A DNA stretch of 64,000 nucleotides, taken from contig NC_053047.1 of assembly GCF_003473485.1 (NCBI RefSeq), positions 37,062,972-37,126,971 on the forward strand, given 5' to 3'. This stretch comes from Medicago truncatula (taxonomy: Eukaryota; Streptophyta; Magnoliopsida; Fabales; Fabaceae). This document shows, piece by piece, positions 11,801 to 20,800 of this stretch. The notes beneath the pieces are model-generated. The model saw only the letters and a list, made by a program, of their open reading frames with translations. It was not told the DNA's origin and searched no databases. The translations under genes and the position numbers were made by a program. Numbering within the stretch: the stretch's first letter is position 1; each line of letters opens with the position of its first letter.

Positions 11801-14800
11801 TGGAATTTCTGCAAAAAAATGGAAATAGAAAACATTGCAAATAAATAACTAATATTAAACCATATTTATTAATTTAAGATAAGAGATATAAATATGTTAC
11901 ACTTGCCTTTGTGAGAAAGCCCTCCCACTCCAATGGATTGAGCTTGCTACATTCCAGCACTCTTAGACTATTTGGAAGATGTTTGGGATTTTCACATAAA
12001 TAAACTTTATTACCAAAAATTAGTGTTTTAAGATTCTCCATCTTCTTGAAAGCTTCTCCATCCCATTCCACTTTAACCCAACTGTCCAAATGTATGATTT
12101 CAATTTTACTTGTTCCCTAAAAAGAAAAAAGGACAAATCAACCGAATATATAGTAGTACTTTATACCAAGTATTTAGATATCTTTAAATACTATTGAGAG
12201 TTTAATTTATATAGACTCTTAGTGTTAAAAAGTTATACACATGCATTCATAATTATGTTTGGGTTTTTGAGAAAAATCAGCAGGCATAATTATTAGTGTT
12301 TTGAGATTATTCATCCTCTTGAAAGCTTCTCCATCCCATTTTACTCTATTCCAACAGTTGAAATGTATGATTTCAATTTGATCTGTTCCCTATACACAAA
12401 AACGGACAAATCAAACAATATATGTTTGTAAAAAAATACACGAATATATGTTAGAACTTTACGTTTTTTTTTTTTTGTTGAGATGTTTTAATCATGAATT
12501 TGAGATGTTACACCACGTATTTAAAGATCTTGAAATATTATTAAGTGTTCAACTTTACCCTTATGTAAATTGTATGTTAAAAAGTTATATACATACATTT
12601 AATCCATCAATTAATATATGATAAATCATATGTTTTTAATTCATTAAATGTATGACAACACATTTTTTAAGGTATGAGTAAAAAAAAATTACACTCATCT
12701 ACATATAAATTAAACTCATAAAGGTAAAAAAAAAATTGTGATATTGTGACGATTAATAACATTAAGGTTTATTAGATCATTTGGTCCCTTATTTAATTTC
12801 ATGTTTTCATTTTGATCCCATAATTAATAAAAATGGCGTTTTAGTCCCTCACATTTTCCTCCATTTTGCAAATAAATCTCAACTGTTAAATTTAATCCAA
12901 AATGTATATTGTGGACCAACATTATAGATGGTTCATTGTAGACTTTATTAATTTTATTCAATGTTAGCCCTTTGATTATATTGAACATAAAGGGACCATT
13001 GGATTATCAATTGATTTTACCTCACAAGTTCAATTCCACGGTATTTGTATTTGTTTTTACAAATTATGTTATATAATACATTGAACCAGGGGCATCAAGG
13101 TTAAAACAAAGAAGCCTCGCCACCAAACCATTATATTTGTCTTATTTTGAATTAGAACATATATATCATATAATATGAGTAAATAGTCAATTTCCCTCTT
13201 GAAATTGTAGGTTTCGTCAATTACCTCCCTGATATTAACAAAACTTCAATTACCCCCTTGAAATTGCATAACGTTAATCAATTTACCCCCTCCATCAAAT
13301 TTTTCTGTTAACAGTTTACGGTTATGATCAAATACCCCCCGAAATTTTGCACTTATGTACAAAATGCCCCCTAAACTTTAAATATTTATATTTTTTTATC
13401 CTTGTCTCAAAAGATATTAAAGACAAACAAATTAACAATTATTGATCATATAAATATGTATGGAATGTATGTTTATGCAGCTATTGGTTATATAAATCTT
13501 GGATAATGATAAATAGTACGGGACGGTGAGCACGAAAATTAACGAAAGTAGTTATTGCTTGCCATTTAGTCATGTTTTCCGTAAATTGGTTGTTTTTAAT
13601 ACTTCTCATGTTATAATTGTCAAGCTTTTTATTAGCCATTACCCATGATTTCCGTCAAAGCATACTATATCAGTTTTTAATTTCATAAAAATTGGACAAG
13701 TTGGGCATTCGTCTATTTTCGTACGTGCATTTTTTCGTACCATATAGCATTGCTGATAAATCTTTATGGAAGGTATGTTACTCTCATGTGTTTTAAATAT
13801 ATACATATATAGAGGACTTTTTTTTACAGAAGTTGATAATTATGTTAGAGTATGCAGTCATAAAGTACACAAATCTTTGATAATTGTGTTGTCCATAAAG
13901 AAAATTAATAGGTTAATATATGCAGAAGGAAGAAGAAACAAGGCTTGTTGATAAATATGAAATATGAATGAAAAGGCTGCGCATGACAAACCCATGATTT
14001 CTTTGGCATATATTCATTCATTTTCTTGTGAATAGAATTTTTATGCCAATAGGTACAATATACTACTTAAAGAACTAAATGTATGATTTTTTGTAAGAAA
14101 AAAATCTAAATTTTTAAGTTTAGGGGGCATTTTGCACATAAGTGCAAAATTTCAGGGGAGGTATTTGATCATAACCGTAAACAGTTAACGGAAAAATCTG
14201 ACGGAGGGGTAAATTGATTAACGTTATGCAATTTCAGGGGGGTAATTAAAGTTTTGTTAATTTCGAGGGAGTAATTGACGAAACTTACAATTTCAGAGGG
14301 GAAATTGACTATTTACTCCATATAATATATGCTTTTTATAGATAAAAAAAATATGGTTGGGCTGATGTGGCATTAGCCACACCTAGCCTCACAAATTCGC
14401 CCCTGAGCATATGCAACGACACGTTCTAAAACATGCATTTGTTCTAACGAAATACTATTATTATAGCTCAGACTAAATCCATCTTTAAAAGCTTTCCGTC
14501 TAACCAAACTCAAGAACATCTTTTTCATTCAACCCCTTCACCTCATATGTAAGTTCAACCCCATGACATGTTAGCAAGCTTTTGTCCCGAATTGTGACGA
14601 TGATTCGACTTAAGGAACTAAACCATTTGTGTTTTCCAGCCAGAGCTTCTAATTGCTCTAGCTTGTTAACATCGTCTAGAATCAAAAGCAACTTCTTTGG
14701 CTGGACCCTTTGCTCCAATATAGAAATTCCTTGTACAACACCTGTTAACTCCTTATTCTCCCCCAACTACTTTAAGAATGATCTTTTAGGAGATACAACA

Positions 14801-17800
14801 AACCATGTTTTTAAGAATTTTCTCTACCATGTAGGCAATCAAATTATAGACAGATAAAGTAAGAGTTGCTTTCCCTATTCCACCAATCCCATGGATCCCT
14901 ACCATGTGGTATCATCAGACCCAAGATTCAAAAGGAAAGTTACATGTTGCTTTTGCTGCTCCAGTCCAAGTAGGTAAGGCAATGAGTTTTATATTTCCTA
15001 TGATATGTTCAACAATCTCTCCAATAAATTTATGCTCAAACTTATCCCTATTCCAATAAGAGAAAAGATGTTATTCAAATGCTTATATTAGGCTTAATTG
15101 TGTTTTTCATCCTCCATATATCGCGATTGTGTGGCTTTAGTCCCCATTTTTTGAAGGAATTTTGCCCCTTATGTTTTCATCATGATTTGATAGTCTCCTT
15201 CCCAAAACTTACCTTGATTTGACATTATTTATTGATGTAATAGTCAACTCTTATAAACATGTGATTTTTCTTTATGTTTAAAAAAATACCAAAAATCAGC
15301 TTCTACACTTGAGACCTGAGAGCAAATGGAACTTGTAATAAGGGTGTCAGACATTTTGTCATGTTCTGAAGTTTTTCTTTTTTATTTTAAAGAAAAGTAA
15401 TTAGTTGAGTGTCATGTTAATACATGATGTCACCGCAACTTAATTTTGGAGGAAACTTGGGAAGGAGACTACCAAATCACAATGGAGGAAAAAATCAAAA
15501 AAAATTCAAATTACACTTCGTCCTATTTTTTCTTATCATTCTTTTTCCTATTTTTCACACTTCTTCCGTTCTAACATACCGCAGTTTTACAATATGCATT
15601 ATTTATTTAACTTATTTTGACCATATTAGTATGTAAGATGTCGTACGATTTGTTTCAATGAATATTTTTAAATTTCAAATTTTTATTGATAATTTTTATA
15701 ATGGTCAAAATCATATATTGACATGTGTTAAGTGGTTAATTGTGACATACATTTAGAAACAAAATGAGTATTAATTAAGCTTCTATGAGTCGGCATTTTT
15801 TGATTGTGTGGTATGTTCTGTGTAATTATTAATATGTTTACATTTATTTTAATTCCAATTGGTTTTTCATTATTAAATGAATTAAAAAAATTATTTTTCA
15901 AATATGACTCAGCGCATTATTAAATGAATTAGAAAAAATTCTAAATTTGCGACTTTTTTTAATTCTGAAAATTAATTTCCAGATTTTTTATATTTTTACA
16001 AAGAAAAAAATTTCAATCTCAAAAGGAAAACTTGAAGATCAATTTTTTATTTTCGAAAAGTATTATCTAATTTTTTGTTTTTTTTAATCACAAAAAATAT
16101 TTTCCAGAATTATTATTTTTTGTAGAAAAATAAAAAAAAACTTTTTTTTTGAAAAAAATCTGAACTTTTTTAATTTCGAATTTGTTTAACTAATTTTTGT
16201 TTTGTTTTTATTTTGAAAATTAAGTTCCAGAATTTTTTATTTTTTTAAGAAAAAAATCTGAATTTTTTTAAAATTTTCGTAATTAATTATCTGATTTTTT
16301 TTTTAATTTTTTTTTATTTTTAAGTTAATTTAAATGAAAACCCAATTAGGATTTAAATAAATCTAAAAATTTTATAATTACACAATCAACATGTCACATA
16401 ATTAAAAAATGCTAACTCAGTGCGCCACATAAACATAAATATATAGTTAGCTGTCTTAAGTGTCTAAAGCTAAAGAATCTTCATATTATGGATATGGAAT
16501 TTAAACTTCTTTTATAGGACAAAACAAAAAATGATCTATATAAAACACGGTTAACCTTTAATTCAAAACCAGATTCAACTGCAAATCACTTTATGATAAG
16601 AAACCATATTTTTAATCAATTCATATTCTGTTATGGTTTGTTTAAAACTCCAAATCACTTCGTTTTCTTAATCGATTCGAATTCTTCTATTCTTCTTTTT
16701 AATTAATTATGTTGGTTCTTTTTTTTTTTTTTGGTTTGAATTATCGGTTTGGGTTTTGTGGTTATCTTTTGTCCCTTTGCTTTAGTATCGATTTGAATTC
16801 TTCTATTCTTCTTTTTAATCAATTATGTTGGTTTTTTTTTTTCTTTTTTCTGTTTGAATTATCGGTTTAGGTTTTGTGGTTATCTTTTGTCCCTTTGCTT
16901 TAGTGGTAGGTAGTGTAGTGTATCAGTTTTGGAGGTTGGTACTTCGTAGAAGGAATTTTTGTTATTGGCTTTGTTCTTCTATTTTGGTCCTATAGTTAAA
17001 TTTTTTTTTTTTTTTTTTTAATCATAGTCCTATAGTTAATTTTTTTTTTTGGGATCATGGTCCTATAGTTAAATAAAAAGACATTTCTTACGTAATTAGA
17101 AAGTGTGCACCAAAGCATTATAAGATATAATATTGTTATCATATTTCTTTTATCAGATGCGCACCAAACATATGATAGGATAAGTATATATTATATCATT
17201 ATCATATCATATCATAATCCAACCTACCATATCATTTCTTTATCATATTATACGCATTAAACAAGTACTAAGAGTTTAAGTTATATACATCTTAATCATC
17301 AGTGTTAGAAAGTTTTACACATACATCTAATGATATGTTTTCACATCAATTAATGATATATGATAAATCATGTGTTTTTAATCCATTAAATGAAATGATG
17401 TAGCAACATATTATTTGAATGTATGTATAAAAAACAATTACACTAACGCCGCATATAAATTAAACTCGTATAAAGGAAAAAAATTGTGACAATTAATAAC
17501 ATTATTAATGCATAAAGCAAAAAAGGTAACTTAGCGCTAGGATTAACAATAGTAACTCACCTTATTTTCTTCTAAAACTTTTTGTATATCTTTAGGGTCC
17601 CATAACCTACTGCGTTCTCCCGGATTATTTGGTGACTCTTGTCTAACAATTTCTTTTCCCATATCTTCTAGCAAATCATGTAATGCTACATAACCAAACC
17701 CATCTATTTTTATGAGAGATTTTTCCACTAACACATTAATGTGATCTTTCATGTTATCACCATGATGAACATGAAGTATTTCTTCGACCCTTGTTAATTT

Positions 17801-20800
17801 CCATCCTTTGAAGCAACAAGCAATGTCAAGAAAAACAAACTTCTCTTCGTCCTCCAGAGCATCAAAGCTCACTTGTAGTGTCATTTGGATCTTTTTATGA
17901 GGAATTTTTTCGTAACGATCTAGTGCATCTTTACATTGTTCTATTGTCTTATTAGAAAAGTGAGAACCCATGACTTCCAAAGCGAGTGGATGACCAGAGG
18001 CATATGTTACAACACGTTCTAAAACATGCATTTTTTCTGTTGAAACATTTTTGTAGCTTGGACTAAATTCATCTTTAAAAGCTTTCCTTCTAACCAACTC
18101 AGCAGCATCTATGTCATTCAACCCCTTCACCTCATATTTACATTCAATCCCATGACATGTTAGCAACCTTTTGTCCCGAGTTGTGATGATGATTCGACTT
18201 GAGCGATTAAACCATTCGTGTTTTCCAGCCAGAGCTTCTAATTGCTCTAACTCATTAACATCGTCAAGAATCAAAAGTATCTTCTTTTGCTTGAGCATCT
18301 GTTCCAATTTTGAAATCCCATTTAGAACACTTGTTAACTCCTTTTTCTCCCCAACTACTTTAGAAAGAATGATCTTTTGGAGATATGGTAACCCATGTTT
18401 TTCATGACTTTCTCTAACATTTTCAACAAAACATGAAACCTCAAATTCATTGGCAATCAAATTATAAACAGAAATAGCAAGAGTTGTTTTCCCTATTCCA
18501 CCAATCCCGTAGATCCCTACCATACATGCTTTATCATCCGACCCAACATTCAAAAGGGAAATCACATGTTGCTTTTGGTGCTCCAATCCAACTTTGTAAT
18601 CACCAACAGGCAATGCAACAGGTTCTATATTTCCTAAAACTTTTTCAACAATCTCCCCAATAAACTTATGCTCAGGCATATCCCTGTCCAATATGAGAAA
18701 AGAGGTCATTCAAGTGCATATATTAGGATTAATTGTGTTTTTCATCCTCTATCTACAGCGACCGTACAATTGCCGTCTCCATTTTTTTAGGAGTTTACAT
18801 TTTGACATTTTTTTTGAGTTTTATTTTTAAATTTTAAAGGAAAATCATTAATTGAGTGTTAAGTTAATAAATGATGTCACAATAATATATATTTGGATGA
18901 AACTGAGGAAGGAGACTACCAAATTACAAAGGAGGAAAACGGGGCAAAATCGCTCAAATTGTGCTATGCTTTGTTTGTTGTTTGAGATTTTGAAAAATGA
19001 ATTAAGAAATATAATTACCATAGATGTTTTAATAAAAGGAACTTTGTTTAGTTTCTTATCATTCTCTTTACCGCTATTAGCGTTTAGACGGCACAAGTGC
19101 CGTCTTTTTTTTTTTTTTTTTTTTTTTGCGCTAATGCGATAAATTACCAATATTATTTATGAAATGTTGATTAAAATTAAAGGTATATATATTACATATT
19201 TTACACTTTCATATTGCAACAAACTATATTTATTTTTTTCTATGATATCAAAAATATAAAAAATCTTTCAGAGACAAAAAAACAATATAACAAATAAGGT
19301 TAAATATATTTTTTGTCCCTATAATATACAAACTTTTCGTTTTAATCCATCTAAAATTTTTATTCAACTTGAAGTCCCCAAATCCATCTTCACTTTTGGC
19401 TCATCCTTTTAAATAAACTCATATGTAGAATTTATATTTTTGATTAAAATGTTGCAGAATAGTTTATAATATAATCTCTCAAAAAAATTAGAAATTTTTA
19501 ACTAAACATGAATTAAATAAGAGTTTTTCAATTTTTTACGGTTAAATATTAATATTTTGTTAAAAAATTATATTTTTTTTGAAGATTTTGACAATATTAT
19601 ATACATTTCTTCACATTTCATTAAAAGTTACAAAGTTTACGGGAGTTGACTTAAAAATAAGAACCAAAAGTAATTATTGAAATTTGTATAGAACCTAAAA
19701 GTCGATGATATTTTTTAAAGGGACTAAAACGAAAAGTAGATATATTTATAGGGATCAATATTTAACCTTAACAAATATAATATAAATTCTTATCTTTTTT
19801 AATGAAATCAACAAAATAACTATTTTATAGTCAAATTTGTTTAAGGTATAAAATCACAACCAAACGAACCAATATATTTTTTCCTAGAGGAATGCTAATG
19901 ACACTTTCATAGCATTCAGACTTTTACTGAATAAAATTAATGTATGACCCATCAGTTCGATCAAATCGAATCCGTATCTAAAATATAAGATTACTTTGAT
20001 TTACTAATCTTATGTAATGAACCTGGATAAGAAACTGCCACGTCAGACATCTTAGGTGTAAGGGGTTATAAGAATGAGAAGGGAAATGGAAAGGGGGTGT
20101 GAAATATGTGATGATCTCATTTCTCTTCTAATCTCTCTCTTTCTCTTTTGTGTACCTCTGTACCTTCATAATTTTCTGCAATTACTTGTTATTGAACAAT
20201 CCATTAAACACTGTACTAAATTCCCCATTATTCAAGTTTAGTTCCTTTGAATATTTGTACCATCATTACATCTTACTCTATTTTTCTATGTAGTTGGTGT
20301 AAGTGGTAAAGATTAACTCACATGATCTGGATTTAATTTTTTTTTAATGAGAAGATAACTTAGGTAGATAATTTATAAAGGGTTTGTCTGACATATATAA
20401 TATTGCATATGTTAAAGCTATTAAAATTAATAAGTTTTTATTGAAAAACAACAGTTATTTATTAAAAAGTTATATATTTAATATAAATTATAAAAACCTC
20501 TATAAATTTTCAATTCATATGAACTATCCGTCAAATTGTAAGTATCCTTTTTTTATATTTAAAAATCTTAAATTATTTGTAACTAAATTATCATTAATTA
20601 TTTATTAAAGAGTTTATTGTTTGTGAGTTGGGTTTCGGAGGGGAGGGGAGGGGAAGGAAATGTTTATGGAGTGTAAACCCTTGTTTGCGAGTTTTAAAAA
20701 AACAAGGGAAAGGTTTTGGGGGGGTTTTGAAGGGCTTTGTCCAATTTTAAAGTTCCCCCAAATTGGAGGGTTTTGGGGGGTTAAACATATAAATTGACAA

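Larger units (their letters stand above)
15047..17560. other. AT-rich intron or intergenic stretch
   Basis: No gene. 15050-15500 is duplicated TIR-NBS intron sequence. 15900-16320 is low-complexity AAAATTTT-rich DNA. Includes a MITE and a tandem duplication listed separately. 17300-17500 resembles the intron upstream of the unit C linker (48740-48900). Confidence 0.45.

Noticed and set aside
18848..19150. Lysine-rich open frames on both strands
   Set aside because: Run across a poly-T tract in an intron; no family features.
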